A stretch of DNA of 48,531 nucleotides from an uncultured Eubacteriales bacterium (GCA_900316415.1 ONCV01000015.1:1-48531), one strand, 5' to 3'. Counted from the stretch's first letter, positions 34,133 through 44,896 are shown. Numbers and translations: made by a program. Notes: generated by a model not told the origin, from the letters alone.

Positions 34133-35068
34133 ATGAAAAAGGTATGTTCCCTGGTTCTGGCCCTGGCCCTGGTGTGGCTGTGCGCGCTTCCGGCGCTGAC
34201 GGCGGCGCGGGCGGAATCCCTGTATATCATTCCCGACAGCGACCGGCGGGAGCTGACCCGGGAGGAGCTGTGGGGCTATCGCTACGATACGCTGCTGTAC
34301 GCCTTCAACGAAATCTATGCCCGGCACGGGTACAAGTTTGAAACCGGAAGCCGCTGCTACAACTGGTTCACGCAGATGCCCTGGTATCACGCGAATGAGA
34401 GCGAGTCTTCCACCAATCATCACGAAACCTATTCCCAGTGCTCCGCGATTGAGAATCACAACGTGGACCTGATCAAATCCGTGCGCAGGGAGATGAAGGC
34501 GGCGGGCACCACGAACCCCGGCGGCATCGGGATGCCCACCCCGCCGGCGCAGCATGTGGACACGCCCCGGGGCTTCCGATATGTGTCCATCAAAACCGGC
34601 CAGAAGCTGCCGGTCTATTCCGCGCCGTCTTCGTCCGCCTATCGGGCGAACAACGGAAAGGCCATGTGCAGCACGAACGGAGCGGTCTATGCCCTGGGAT
34701 GGGATCACGGCTGGATGCTGATGCTCTACGAGGCGAACTTCGCGGGACAGTACCGGGTCGGCTATGTGGACGGATCCCGGATCAAGGGGCAGCTGCCCTG
34801 GCTGGACAACCTGACCTGGGACGGAAGCTCCTGCCAGGTGATGACCAATGTTTCGCTGACGGATGACCCGGCCCTGACCGGGAAGGAAATGACCCGGATT
34901 CCGGCGGGCACGTGGGTGACCTATCTGACCACCATGTACAATTCCAGCGACTGGGATTACATTGAGACCACCATCAACGGCCAGACGGCCCGCGGGTTCA
35001 TTCCCGGAGGATCCCTGTCCATGACGGGACCGGACATTACGGAACGGGACGATCCCGGAAACGGCTGA
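34133..35068 (+). CDS. Secreted YARHG-domain protein with SH3-like C-terminal region
   Basis: The 311-residue protein has a signal peptide (residues 1-27, ending ARA before Glu-Ser). A YARHG domain spans about 30-90: LTREELWGYRYDTLLYAFNE, then IYARHGYKF, then WFTQMPWYH. Two SH3-like segments follow (about 140-205 and 225-300), with GYVDGSRIKGQLPW and GFIPGGSL as their final strands. It has no membrane anchor and no catalytic motif. A role at the cell envelope, such as wall or peptide binding, is the general guess for this architecture. GGAGGAGG precedes the ATG at 34133. Confidence 0.8.
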   Translation: MKKVCSLVLALALVWLCALPALTAARAESLYIIPDSDRRELTREELWGYRYDTLLYAFNEIYARHGYKFETGSRCYNWFTQMPWYHANESESSTNHHETYSQCSAIENHNVDLIKSVRREMKAAGTTNPGGIGMPTPPAQHVDTPRGFRYVSIKTGQKLPVYSAPSSSAYRANNGKAMCSTNGAVYALGWDHGWMLMLYEANFAGQYRVGYVDGSRIKGQLPWLDNLTWDGSSCQVMTNVSLTDDPALTGKEMTRIPAGTWVTYLTTMYNSSDWDYIETTINGQTARGFIPGGSLSMTGPDITERDDPGNG

Positions 35069-35120
35069 GAACGGCGGCGTTTTTTCACGGCGGGGGCCGA
35101 AGGACGGAGGAGGAGCAGGG

Positions 35121-37418
35121 ATGCAACAGACGACGGGACTGAACTTCAAGATCCAGGAGATGGCGCACCGCATTCGCGAGCTGCGGGAGATTGAAAACTA
35201 CACCATCGCCGAAATGGCGATGAAAACCGGGGTCAGCGAGCAGGAGTACATCGACTGCGAGATGGGCAGGTCCGACCTGAACTTTGCCTTCTTGTACCGC
35301 TGCGCCCTGGCCTTCGGGGTGGACGTGGGGGATATCATCGAGGGCGAAAGCCCGACCCTGAATTCCTTCACCGTGACCCGGCGCGGCCAAGGCCAGCGCA
35401 TTGAGGAAGCCCATGACATGGTGTATTACAACATGGCATCCTCCTTCCGGAACCGGATCGCGGAGCCCCTGTACGTCCAGGCGACCTACAGCGCCGAGGC
35501 GGAGCACGCGGACATCAAGCTGACCACCCACGAGGGCCAGGAGTGCGACATCGTCATCGAGGGCCAGCTGAAGGTGCAGGTGGGCGAGCACAGCTCCGTC
35601 CTGAACCCCGGAGACTCCATCTATTACGACAGCGGCACGCCCCACGGCATGATCGCCGTGGGCGGGAAGGACTGCCTGTTCTATGCCATCGTGCTGAATC
35701 CCACCGGCGCGCCGATTCCGGAGCTGATGCCGGAGAAGATTACCGCGGGCCCCAGCCTGCAGGAATATCCCGCCGAAAACGGACGCACCCGGGTGTGGCA
35801 CCGGTTTGCCGACGTGGAGAAGGACGAGCGGGGAACCCCCACGAAGATCACCTTCAAGAATACGGAAAAATTCAATTTCGCCTTTGACGTCATGGACGCC
35901 ATCGCCGCGGAGGTGCCCAACAAGCTGGCCATGCTGCACCTGGACCGGAACAAGGTGGAGCACCGGTTCACCTTCAAGGACATCCAGCGGGCGAGCAACC
36001 GCTGCGCCAATTATTTCAAGGCGCTGGGCATCCGGAAGGGCGACCGGGTCATGCTGGTGCTGAAGCGGCATTACCAGTTCTGGTTCGCCCTGCTGGGCCT
36101 GGAAAAGATCGGGGCCATCGCCATCCCCGCCGTGGCGCAGCTGCAGGAGCACGATTTTGAGTATCGCTTCAACGCCGCCGGCGTGAAGGCGATCCTCTGC
36201 ACCGCCGACGGGGACACGGCCCATCAGGCGGAGCTGGCCGCCCGGAACGCTCCCGGACTGGAGCTGAAGCTGATCGTGAACGGCACCCGGGAGGGCTGGC
36301 ACCCCTTTGACGAGGAATACCTGATGTATTCCACGCACTACAACCGCCCGGAGGACGCGGCCTGCGGGGATGACCTGATGCTGATGTATTTCACCTCCGG
36401 CACCACGGGCTATCCCAAGATCGCGGCCCACAGCTTCACCCATCCCCTCGGGCATCTGCACACCGCGAAATACTGGCACTGCGTCAATCCCAACGGGCTG
36501 CACCTGACCATCTCCGACACGGGCTGGGCCAAGGCGGGCTGGGGAAAGATCTACGGGCAGTGGCTCTGCGAGGCGGCGATCTTCGTCTACGATTTCGACC
36601 GGTTTGACGCGGCGGATATCCTGCCCCTCTTCGCGAAATATCACATCACGACCTTCTGCGCGCCGCCCACCATGTACCGCATGCTGATCAAGCAGGATCT
36701 GAGCAAGTATGACCTGTCCTCCGTGACCCATGCCTCCAGCGCGGGCGAAGCCCTGAACCCGGAGGTGTACCGCCAGATCGAGAAGCAGACGGGCCTGCAG
36801 GTGATGGAGGGCTTCGGGCAGAGCGAGAGCACCATGATCATCGGCAACCTGGCCGGAGCGGACCACAAGCTGGGCTCCATGGGCAAGGAAACGCCCATCT
36901 ACCGGGTGGCGCTGCTGGACGCCGAAGGCAACCGGGTGCCCACCGGAAGCCCCGGGGAAATCTGCATTGACATTTCGAAGGGAATTCCGATCGGTCTGTT
37001 CCGGGAATACTACCTGGACGAGGAGAAGACCCGGGAGGTCATGCACGACGGCTGGTATCATACCGGGGACGTGGCCTGGAAGGATGAGGACGGCTTCTTC
37101 TGGTATGTGGGCCGGGCGGACGACGTTATCAAGAGCAGCGGATACCGCATCGGGCCCTTCGAGATCGAGAGCGTGATCATGGAGCTGCCCTACGTGCTGG
37201 AATGCGGCGTCAGCGCCGCGCCGGACGAGGTCCGCGGCCAGGTGGTCAAGGCCAGCGTCGTGCTGACGAAGGGCACGGAACCCTCGGAGGATCTGAAGAA
37301 GGAAATCCAGAACTACGTGAAGCAGCATACCGCGCCGTACAAGTATCCCCGGATCGTGGTGTTCCGGGACGAGCTGCCCAAGACGGTCAGCGGCAAGATT
37401 CAGCGCGCCAGGCTGTAA
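35121..37418 (+). CDS. XRE-HTH / cupin / acyl-CoA synthetase fusion protein
   Basis: The 765-residue protein joins three modules. Residues 14-75 are an XRE-type helix-turn-helix (MAHRIRELREIENYTIAEMA, then GVSEQEYIDCEMG). Residues 110-195 are a cupin barrel (GQECDIVIEGQLKV, NPGDSIYYDSGTPHGM). Residues 230-765 are an AMP-forming synthetase: YFTSGTTGYPK near 424 binds ATP, GFGQSE near 571, YHTGDVAWKDEDGF near 640, and PKTVSGKIQRARL at the end has the catalytic Lys. HTH-cupin pairs are common ligand-controlled regulators; here one is covalently attached to a medium-chain acyl-CoA-synthetase-like enzyme. GGAGGAG lies upstream of the ATG. Reading frame and spacing show no sign of an accidental fusion. 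Confidence 0.88.
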   Translation: MQQTTGLNFKIQEMAHRIRELREIENYTIAEMAMKTGVSEQEYIDCEMGRSDLNFAFLYRCALAFGVDVGDIIEGESPTLNSFTVTRRGQGQRIEEAHDMVYYNMASSFRNRIAEPLYVQATYSAEAEHADIKLTTHEGQECDIVIEGQLKVQVGEHSSVLNPGDSIYYDSGTPHGMIAVGGKDCLFYAIVLNPTGAPIPELMPEKITAGPSLQEYPAENGRTRVWHRFADVEKDERGTPTKITFKNTEKFNFAFDVMDAIAAEVPNKLAMLHLDRNKVEHRFTFKDIQRASNRCANYFKALGIRKGDRVMLVLKRHYQFWFALLGLEKIGAIAIPAVAQLQEHDFEYRFNAAGVKAILCTADGDTAHQAELAARNAPGLELKLIVNGTREGWHPFDEEYLMYSTHYNRPEDAACGDDLMLMYFTSGTTGYPKIAAHSFTHPLGHLHTAKYWHCVNPNGLHLTISDTGWAKAGWGKIYGQWLCEAAIFVYDFDRFDAADILPLFAKYHITTFCAPPTMYRMLIKQDLSKYDLSSVTHASSAGEALNPEVYRQIEKQTGLQVMEGFGQSESTMIIGNLAGADHKLGSMGKETPIYRVALLDAEGNRVPTGSPGEICIDISKGIPIGLFREYYLDEEKTREVMHDGWYHTGDVAWKDEDGFFWYVGRADDVIKSSGYRIGPFEIESVIMELPYVLECGVSAAPDEVRGQVVKASVVLTKGTEPSEDLKKEIQNYVKQHTAPYKYPRIVVFRDELPKTVSGKIQRARL

Positions 37419-37430
37419 AGGAATTGCGGC

Positions 37431-37459
37431 CGGGGGGACGGGGTTCCGTCCCCCCGCTT
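37431..37459 (+). terminator. Hairpin terminator after the fusion gene
   Basis: CGGGGGGACGG (37431-37441) and CCGTCCCCCCG (37446-37456) form an 11-bp stem with a GGTT loop. The tail is only CTTTG, so strength is uncertain. Confidence 0.65.
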
Positions 37460-37554
37460 TGCGCCTGCGGAAAAAAGCCGCGGCAGGTCTGCCGCGCGGC
37501 GCGGAACGGAGAGCCCCGGGGAGCGCGCCCGGCCTGGGCGGGAAGGAGACCGGA

Positions 37555-38040
37555 ATGATCAATTCAACGCTTTGCTATCTGGAGAGAACCGGAGCGGCCG
37601 GGGAGCCGGAGGTGCTGCTCCTTCACCGGGTGAAGAAGAAAAACGACCTGAATCATGACAAGTGGATCGGCATCGGCGGAAAGTTTGAGGAGGGGGAGAG
37701 CCCGGAGGACTGCCTGCTGCGGGAGGTCCGGGAGGAGACCGGGCTGACCCTGACCTCCTGGCGGTACCGGGGGATCGTGACCTTCCTGACCACCGACCTG
37801 GCGGAGACGGAATACATGCACCTGTTTACCGCCGACGGATTCCGGGGCGAGATGAAGGAATGCGACGAGGGGGATCTGGAATGGGTCGCCAAGGACCGGA
37901 TGCGCGGCTTCCCCACCTGGGAGGGAGACCGGATCTTCCTGGATCTGCTGGATCAGGATGCTCCCTTCTTCTCCCTGAAGCTGCGCTACGAGGGGGACCG
38001 CCTGGCGGAGGCCGTGCTGAACGGAAGGACGAGATTGTGA
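37555..38040 (+). CDS. Nudix hydrolase, MutT/8-oxo-dGTPase-like
   Basis: The 161-residue protein has a perfect Nudix box at about 42-64 (GGKFEEGE, then [11 protein letters not shown]). The start [11 protein letters not shown] and the WIGIGGKFE lead-in match the group annotated as 8-oxo-dGTP diphosphatase. GGAAGGAG precedes the ATG at 37555. It differs clearly from the Nudix protein at 12580-12981, which has a Glu in place of the box Gly. Substrate is not determined. Confidence 0.87.
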   Translation: MINSTLCYLERTGAAGEPEVLLLHRVKKKNDLNHDKWIGIGGKFEEGESPEDCLLREVREETGLTLTSWRYRGIVTFLTTDLAETEYMHLFTADGFRGEMKECDEGDLEWVAKDRMRGFPTWEGDRIFLDLLDQDAPFFSLKLRYEGDRLAEAVLNGRTRL

Positions 38041-38088
38041 TCGGCTCTCTACAGATGGAAGTAAGCAGATAGGAGCAGCAGGCGAATC

Positions 38089-38135
38089 AAAACAGGAGCT
38101 TTCAACCACCGCAGTGGGAAAAAGCTCCTGTTTTT
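38089..38135. terminator. Strong terminator after the second Nudix gene, probably bidirectional
   Basis: Bases 38089-38102 pair with 38121-38134 (14 bp, core CAGGAGCTTT). The loop holds a small extra hairpin (CCAC/GTGG). T-tracts occur at the end on both strands. Confidence 0.9.
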
Positions 38136-38168
38136 GGGCTGAAGAGGAGAAACACTTCATAAAACAAA

Positions 38169-38196
38169 TTGACAGGGAGAACCCGGTGTATATAAT
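38169..38196 (+). promoter_or_regulatory. Consensus promoter of the GH51 gene
   Basis: TTGACA (38169-38174) and TATAAT (38191-38196) are both perfect, with a 16-bp spacer. It lies 74 bp before the start codon. Confidence 0.85.
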
Positions 38197-38269
38197 TGTT
38201 CCGGAAGAGCCCGGGAAAAGAGCGAAAAGGGCAGAAAAGAACAGGAGCGTGCGGAAAGGGGAACAGCAC

Positions 38270-39733
38270 ATGGCAGTCATTACACTGAATCCGGAGCGGA
38301 GCCGGGGAACGATCAGCAAAAACATCTACGGTCATTTTTCGGAGCATCTGGGCAGGTGCATCTATCAGGGAGTCTATGTGGGGGAGAACAGCGCCATTCC
38401 CCAGGTACGGGGGATTCGGACGGATGTGGTGGAGGCGCTGAAGAAGATCCACCTGCCGGTGCTGCGCTGGCCCGGCGGCTGCTTTGCGGACGAGTATCAC
38501 TGGCGGGACGGCATCGGCCCGAAGGAAAGCCGGAAGCGCATGGTGAACACCAACTGGGGCGGCGTGGTGGAGGACAATTCCTTCGGCACCCACGAATTCC
38601 TGGACCTGTGCGAACAGGTGGGCTGCGAGCCCTATTTCAGCGCCAATGTGGGCAGCGGAACCGTGCGGGAGATGGCGGAATGGATTGAATACACCAATTC
38701 CGACGGGGATTCCTCCGTGGTGCGGGAGCGCCGGGCCAACGGGCGGGAGGACGCCTGGGGCGTCAAATACTGGGGCATCGGGAATGAAAGCTGGGGCTGC
38801 GGCGGAAACATGCGGGCTGAATACTACGCGGATGTCTACCGGCGGTACCAGACCTTCTGCCGGACCTACGGAAAGAACAAGCCCTTCCGCATTGCCAGCG
38901 GTTCCAGCGGGCTGGACTATCACTGGACGGAGGTGCTGATGCGGGAAGCGGCGCCGATGATGGACGGAATCTCCGTGCATTATTACACCGTGTGCGGCGA
39001 TACCTGGGAGAAGAAGGGCAGCGCCACCGATTTTACCGAAGAGGAGTATTACAAGACGCTGCACAAGGCGGCGTACATCGATGAGGTGATCTCCCAGCAC
39101 GACGCCATCATGACCCGGTATGATCCGGAAAAGCGGGTGGGCCTGATCGTGGATGAGTGGGGTACCTGGTTCGACGTGGAGCCCGGCACCAATCCCGGAT
39201 TCCTCTATCAGCAGAACACCATGCGGGACGCCCTGGTGGCGGCCGTTTCCCTGAATATCTTCAACCGGCACTGCGACCGGGTGACCATGGCCAACATCGC
39301 CCAGCTGGTCAACGTGCTCCAGTCCGTGATCCTGACGGAAGGGGAGAAGATGGTGCTGACGCCCACCTGGCACGTGTTCGACCTGTACCAGGCGCATCAG
39401 GACGCGAAGGAAATCGACTGCTTCGTGGGCACCGGATCCATCGGACCTGAAAAGTGGGCCGTGGAGCGGATCTCCGCCTCGGCCTCCTCCCGGGAGGGCC
39501 GGTACACCGTGACGGCGGCCAACCTGGACGCGGATCAGCCGGAGGAGATCCGGATCACCGGGGTCCGGGCGAGCCGGGCGGAGGCCCGGGTGCTGAGCGG
39601 GGAGATGCACGCGAAGAACGATTTCGAGCAGGAGATGCTGACGACGAAGCCCCTGCCGGTTACGGTGGAGGAAAACGGCGATCTGACCCTGACGCTGCCG
39701 GCCTGCGCGGTGGCGGAAATCCGGTTCTCGTGA
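38270..39733 (+). CDS. abfA: GH51 alpha-L-arabinofuranosidase, cytoplasmic
   Basis: The 487-residue protein has the length and layout of intracellular GH51 enzymes, a TIM barrel followed by a jelly roll from about residue 385. [14 protein letters not shown] near 165-178 holds the acid/base Glu and [18 protein letters not shown] near 292-309 the nucleophile Glu. [20 protein letters not shown] near 65-84 is another family block. It removes arabinofuranose from arabinan or arabinoxylan oligomers. No signal peptide is seen. AAAGGGG precedes the ATG at 38270. It is a single-gene unit between its own promoter and a terminator, and its product feeds pentose metabolism with phosphoketolase. Confidence 0.95.
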   Translation: MAVITLNPERSRGTISKNIYGHFSEHLGRCIYQGVYVGENSAIPQVRGIRTDVVEALKKIHLPVLRWPGGCFADEYHWRDGIGPKESRKRMVNTNWGGVVEDNSFGTHEFLDLCEQVGCEPYFSANVGSGTVREMAEWIEYTNSDGDSSVVRERRANGREDAWGVKYWGIGNESWGCGGNMRAEYYADVYRRYQTFCRTYGKNKPFRIASGSSGLDYHWTEVLMREAAPMMDGISVHYYTVCGDTWEKKGSATDFTEEEYYKTLHKAAYIDEVISQHDAIMTRYDPEKRVGLIVDEWGTWFDVEPGTNPGFLYQQNTMRDALVAAVSLNIFNRHCDRVTMANIAQLVNVLQSVILTEGEKMVLTPTWHVFDLYQAHQDAKEIDCFVGTGSIGPEKWAVERISASASSREGRYTVTAANLDADQPEEIRITGVRASRAEARVLSGEMHAKNDFEQEMLTTKPLPVTVEENGDLTLTLPACAVAEIRFS

Positions 39734-39771
39734 GGAAAACGCCCGGATGAGATTCGAAAACCGGAAAACCG

Positions 39772-39806
39772 TCAGGGCTGCCGCAGCGGGCAGCCCTGAT
39801 TCTGTT
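39772..39806 (+). terminator. Terminator after the GH51 gene
   Basis: TCAGGGCTGCC (39772-39782) pairs with GGCAGCCCTGA (39789-39799), followed by TTCTGTT. The stem is strong, the U-tract mixed. Confidence 0.7.
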
Positions 39807-39836
39807 GGTGCGGAAATGGAAAAGAAGGAAAACAGC

Positions 39837-40124
39837 ATGTTTCCGGGCGGCGGGAAAAAGCCCTGCCTGCGGTGCCTCCTGCAGGACATGCCGGAGGAGG
39901 CGGTCCTGGCCCAAAGCCTGCGGGAGCTGATCGCGCTGATTCCTCCGGAGGACCGGGCGGCGGAGGAGACTGTCCGGAAACGCCTGGCCGCCTGCCGGGC
40001 GTGCGGGCATCTGGGAAGGGGCACCTGCGGGCTGTGCGGGTGCTACGTGGAGCACCGGGCGGAGAAAAAACGGGCGGACTGCCCGGATCTTCCCTCCCGG
40101 TGGCGCCCGGAAACGGCGGGGTGA
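39837..40124 (+). CDS. Small Cys-rich protein (DUF6171-like)
   Basis: The 95-residue protein has CLRCLL near the N-terminus and CRACGHLGRGTCGLCGCYVE near residues 52-71, followed by a further Cys in KRADCPDLP. Eight or so Cys in CxxC-type pairs suggest a zinc- or iron-sulfur-binding fold. The pattern resembles DUF6171 proteins of Clostridia, whose function is unknown. I choose the ATG at 39837 because AAGAAGGAAAA lies just before it; an in-frame start at 39747 would place the gene across the GH51 terminator. It is followed by the promoter of the methionine genes. Confidence 0.68.
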   Translation: MFPGGGKKPCLRCLLQDMPEEAVLAQSLRELIALIPPEDRAAEETVRKRLAACRACGHLGRGTCGLCGCYVEHRAEKKRADCPDLPSRWRPETAG

Positions 40125-40160
40125 GTCACGGGGAAATCCGGGCCCTTCCCGATTCAGTGC

Positions 40161-40189
40161 TTGAAAAAGACAATCCGATTTGCTATGCT
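40161..40189 (+). promoter_or_regulatory. Promoter of the metY-metA-ttcA-like operon
   Basis: TTGAAA (40161-40166) and TATGCT (40184-40189) have a 17-bp spacer, 57 bp before the start codon. I see no SAM riboswitch or T-box in the short leader. Confidence 0.7.
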
Positions 40190-40246
40190 GTTCGGGCCGG
40201 ACGCGGCGGAGCCGCGCCCATCAGATGCGGACAGGAGGCTTTTTCC

Positions 40247-41533
40247 ATGCGGAATGATCATCTGGATACGGTCTGTGTGCAGGGCGGCTACACCCCGGGG
40301 AACGGGGAACCCCGCCAGATTCCCATCGTGCAGTCCACCACCTTCAAATATGCCACCGGGGAGGACATGGCGAAGCTCTTCGACCTGGAAGCAGCGGGAT
40401 ATTTCTATACCCGGCTGCAGAATCCGACCAATGACTACGTGGCGGCGAAGATTGCCGCCCTGGAGGGAGGAACGGCGGCGCTGCTGACCTCCTCGGGCCA
40501 GGCGGCCAATTTCTTCGCCCTGTTCAATCTGGCGGGATGTGGGGATCATATCGTCGCCTCCTCCAGCATCTACGGGGGCACCTTCAACCTGATCAGCGTC
40601 ACCATGGCGCGGATGGGCGTGGAGGTCACCTTCGTTTCCCCGGACTGCACGGATGAGGAGCTGAACGCCGCCTTCCGGGAGAACACGAAATGCGTCTTCG
40701 GCGAAACCATCGCCAATCCCGCCCTGACCGTGCTGGACATCGAGCAGTTCGCCCGGGCGGCCCATGCCCACGGCGTTCCGCTGATCGTGGACAACACGTT
40801 CCCCACCCCGGTCAACTGCCGTCCCTTCGAGTGGGGCGCGGACATCGTGACCCATTCCACCACGAAGTACATGGACGGGCACGGCGCCGCCGTCGGCGGG
40901 GCCATCGTGGACAGCGGGCATTTCGACTGGATGGCCCACGCGGAAAAGTTCCCGGGGCTGTGCACGCCGGACGAAAGCTATCACGGCATTACCTACGCGG
41001 AGAAGTTCGGGAAGGAAGGCGCCTTCATCACCAAGTGCACCGCCCAGCTGATGCGGGATTTCGGATCCATCCAGTCCCCGCAGCACGCGTTCTACCTGAA
41101 TCTGGGGCTGGAGAGCCTGCATGTCCGGATGGCGCGGCACTGCGAGAACGGACAGGCGGTGGCGGAATTCCTGCAGAGCCATCCGAAGGTTCAGCGGGTC
41201 AGCTACTGCGGCCTGCCCTCGGATCCCTACCATGCCCGGGCGGAGAAATATCTTCCGAACGGCTCCTGCGGCGTGGTCAGCTTTGAGCTGAAGGGCGGCC
41301 GGGAAGCGGCCTCCGCCTTCATGAACAGCCTGCGCCTGGCCGCCATCGAGACGCATGTGGCTGATGCCCGGACCTGCTGCCTGAATCCCGCCTCCACGAC
41401 GCACCGCCAGATGACGGACGAGCAGCTGGCCGCCGCGGGGGTTCCCGCGGGGCTGGTCCGCATGAGCTGCGGGCTGGAAAATTCCCGGGACCTGATCGCG
41501 GATATCTCCCAGGCGCTGGAGAAGATCGGATAA
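40247..41533 (+). CDS. metY: O-acetylhomoserine sulfhydrylase (PLP-dependent)
   Basis: The 428-residue protein belongs to the Cys/Met metabolism PLP family. It condenses O-acetylhomoserine with sulfide to homocysteine. Lys207 in THSTTKYMDGHG is the PLP lysine. The motif TRLQNPTND at 55-63, SSGQAANFFA near 82-91 and the long insert around 220-260 (AEKFPGLCTPDESYHG) match MetY rather than cystathionine gamma-synthase. ACAGGAGG precedes the ATG at 40247. It lies 24 bp before metA, whose product makes its substrate. Confidence 0.92.
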   Translation: MRNDHLDTVCVQGGYTPGNGEPRQIPIVQSTTFKYATGEDMAKLFDLEAAGYFYTRLQNPTNDYVAAKIAALEGGTAALLTSSGQAANFFALFNLAGCGDHIVASSSIYGGTFNLISVTMARMGVEVTFVSPDCTDEELNAAFRENTKCVFGETIANPALTVLDIEQFARAAHAHGVPLIVDNTFPTPVNCRPFEWGADIVTHSTTKYMDGHGAAVGGAIVDSGHFDWMAHAEKFPGLCTPDESYHGITYAEKFGKEGAFITKCTAQLMRDFGSIQSPQHAFYLNLGLESLHVRMARHCENGQAVAEFLQSHPKVQRVSYCGLPSDPYHARAEKYLPNGSCGVVSFELKGGREAASAFMNSLRLAAIETHVADARTCCLNPASTTHRQMTDEQLAAAGVPAGLVRMSCGLENSRDLIADISQALEKIG

Positions 41534-41557
41534 GCGCGGCGAAAGGAAGAAAGCGAT

Positions 41558-42493
41558 ATGCCCATTAAAATTCCGGACCATCTGCCGGCGGTGGATGTGC
41601 TCCGGCAGGAAAACATTTTCGTCATGCCGCAGGGCCGGGCGCTGACCCAGGACATTCGCCCCCTGCAGATTCTGCTCATCAATCTGATGCCCAAAAAGAT
41701 TCAGACGGAGGTGCAGTTCTCCCGGCTGCTGTCCAACACCTCGCTGCAGATCGAGCTGGAGCTGGTGGCTCCCCGGACGCATGTGCCGCAGAACACGCCC
41801 CCGGAGCATCTGCAGGCTTTCTACAAAACCTTTGACGAAATCCGCCATCGGAATTTTGACGGCTGTATCATCACCGGCGCGCCGGTGGAGCACCTTCCCT
41901 TCGAGGAGGTGGATTACTGGCCGGAGCTGTGCGAAATCATGGACTGGACGAAGCGCCATGTGCACTCGACCTTCCACATCTGCTGGGGCGCCCAGGCGGG
42001 GCTCTACCATCATTTCGGCATCCCGAAATATTCCCTCGAGGGAAAGCTTTTCGGCATCTATCCCCACCGGACGGAGGAGCGGAACAATCCCCTGTTCCGG
42101 GGCTTTGACGACACCTTCCTGGTGCCGCATTCCCGGCACACCACGATTCACCGGGAGGATGTGGAAGCGGTGCCGGGACTCCGCATCCTGGCCTCCTCGC
42201 CCCGGGCGGGCGTCTATGCCGTCTGCGCCGAGAAGCATAAGCAGATCTATATCACCGGGCATTCGGAATACGACGCGGACACCCTCGATCAGGAATACCG
42301 CCGGGATCTGGCGGCCCACAAGCCCATCACCCTTCCCGAAAACTACTATCCGGACGATGACCCGGAGCGGGCGCCTTCGGTCAGCTGGCGGGCGCATGCC
42401 AACCTGCTCTTCTGCAACTGGCTGAACTATTTCGTCTATCAGACCACACCCTATGACCTGAACCGGATTCCCGAGGGAGCTGAAACGACGTGA
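41558..42493 (+). CDS. metA: Homoserine O-acetyltransferase, MetA type
   Basis: The 311-residue protein has the MetA catalytic set in standard numbering: Cys142 in HICWGAQAG, His235 and Glu237 in ITGHSEYD. Residue 111 is Glu ([10 protein letters not shown]). In this family Glu111 is associated with acetyl-CoA and Gly111, as in E. coli, with succinyl-CoA. Acetylation is therefore predicted, in agreement with the adjacent O-acetylhomoserine sulfhydrylase. The stop codon overlaps the GTG start of the next gene. Confidence 0.95.
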   Translation: MPIKIPDHLPAVDVLRQENIFVMPQGRALTQDIRPLQILLINLMPKKIQTEVQFSRLLSNTSLQIELELVAPRTHVPQNTPPEHLQAFYKTFDEIRHRNFDGCIITGAPVEHLPFEEVDYWPELCEIMDWTKRHVHSTFHICWGAQAGLYHHFGIPKYSLEGKLFGIYPHRTEERNNPLFRGFDDTFLVPHSRHTTIHREDVEAVPGLRILASSPRAGVYAVCAEKHKQIYITGHSEYDADTLDQEYRRDLAAHKPITLPENYYPDDDPERAPSVSWRAHANLLFCNWLNYFVYQTTPYDLNRIPEGAETT

Positions 42494-43386
42494 CACCGAA
42501 GCTGGACTATGCCAATCCGGAAAGCCTGAGGAGCTTTGCGCCGGAAGCGGAGGAATCCCTCCGCCGGGTGCGCCGGTTCCGGGAAAACCTGATGACGCCC
42601 TTCACCCGGGCGATCCGCACCTACGACCTGCTGCAGCCCGGGGACCGGGTGGCCGTCTGCATCTCCGGCGGCAAGGATTCCATGCTGATGGCCAAGCTGT
42701 TTCAGGAGCTGCAGCGCCACCGGAAGTTCCCCTTCGAGCTGGTTTTCCTGGTCATGGATCCGGGATACACGGCGCCGAACCGGCAGCTGATCGAAACGAA
42801 CGCCCTGGCGCTGGGAATTCCCCTTTCCATCTTTGAATCCGATATCTTCGACGCGGTGGAGCATATTCCGAAATCCCCGTGCTACCTGTGCGCCCGGATG
42901 CGGCGGGGACACCTGTACAAGCAGGCGCAGCTCCGGGGTTGCAACAAGATTGCCCTGGGGCATCACTACGACGACGTGATCGAGACCATTCTCATGGGCA
43001 TGCTCTGGAGCGGGCAGTTCCAGACCATGATGCCCCGGATCCGCAGCAAGAACTTTCCCGGCATGGAGCTGATCCGGCCCATGACTCTGATCCGGGAGGC
43101 GGACATCGAGGCCTGGCGGGACGAGCTTGGGCTGCGCTTCCTCCGGTGCGCCTGCCATTTCACGGAGAACTGCTCCACCCTCGGACCGGACGGAGCCGCC
43201 GTCTCCAAGCGGCTGGAAACCAAGATGCTGATCCGGAAGCTTCACGAAACCAACCCGGACGTGGAATCCCACCTGTACAACAGCGCCCGGTGCGTCAACC
43301 TGGACACGGTGCTGGGCTATAAGCTTCACGGGGAGGAGCACAGCTTTCTGGAGGATTTCCGTGCCCCGGATCCGCAGGACGAATGA
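42490..43386 (+). CDS. TtcA-like tRNA thiolation ATPase (PP-loop, CxxC)
   Basis: The 298-residue protein is an N-type ATP pyrophosphatase. The PP-loop SGGKDS is at 59-64, CYLC at 131-134, [11 protein letters not shown] near 156-166, and a further Cys cluster CACHFTENC near 217-225. TtcA enzymes hold a [4Fe-4S] cluster on such Cys and thiolate cytidine 32 of tRNA. Related PP-loop proteins in Clostridia may have other targets, so I withhold the symbol. It starts with GTG in a 4-bp GTGA overlap with metA, a sign of translational coupling. Confidence 0.8.
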   Translation: MTPKLDYANPESLRSFAPEAEESLRRVRRFRENLMTPFTRAIRTYDLLQPGDRVAVCISGGKDSMLMAKLFQELQRHRKFPFELVFLVMDPGYTAPNRQLIETNALALGIPLSIFESDIFDAVEHIPKSPCYLCARMRRGHLYKQAQLRGCNKIALGHHYDDVIETILMGMLWSGQFQTMMPRIRSKNFPGMELIRPMTLIREADIEAWRDELGLRFLRCACHFTENCSTLGPDGAAVSKRLETKMLIRKLHETNPDVESHLYNSARCVNLDTVLGYKLHGEEHSFLEDFRAPDPQDE

Positions 43387-43467
43387 AATATCCGGGGCAG
43401 GGGGCCGCGCCGCTCTGCCAATTCTTTCTGAAAAATATCAAAAACTGTGGCATTCTTCCGGAGAATT

Positions 43468-43476
43468 TGTTATAAT
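43468..43476 (+). promoter_or_regulatory. Extended -10 promoter of enolase
   Basis: TATAAT (43471-43476) is preceded by TGT, giving a TGn extended -10. The hexamer 17 bp upstream (TGGCAT, 43448-43453) is a poor -35, which extended -10 promoters can tolerate. Confidence 0.65.
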
Positions 43477-43530
43477 CAGGAACGGAAGTTTTTTCCATGT
43501 TCTATTTCTGATTTTTGAGGAGGTACCTGA

Positions 43531-44832
<1,302 letters not shown>

Positions 44833-44849
44833 GAAAACGGCGATTCCCC

Positions 44850-44877
44850 GCTCCTCCGCTCCGGCGGAGGAGCTTTT
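44850..44877 (+). terminator. Terminator of enolase
   Basis: GCTCCTCCGC (44850-44859) and GCGGAGGAGC (44864-44873) form a perfect 10-bp stem with a TCCG loop, followed by TTTT. Confidence 0.92.
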
Positions 44878-44896
44878 GTATTTCCGGTGTACCGTC

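Noticed and set aside
40190..40246. SAM riboswitch or T-box in front of metY
   Set aside because: The leader between the promoter and the start codon is too short for either structure and has no conserved boxes.
43391..43430. Terminator between the ttcA-like gene and enolase
   Set aside because: Only a short GGCAG/CTGCC stem with a large GC-rich loop can be drawn; too weak to annotate.
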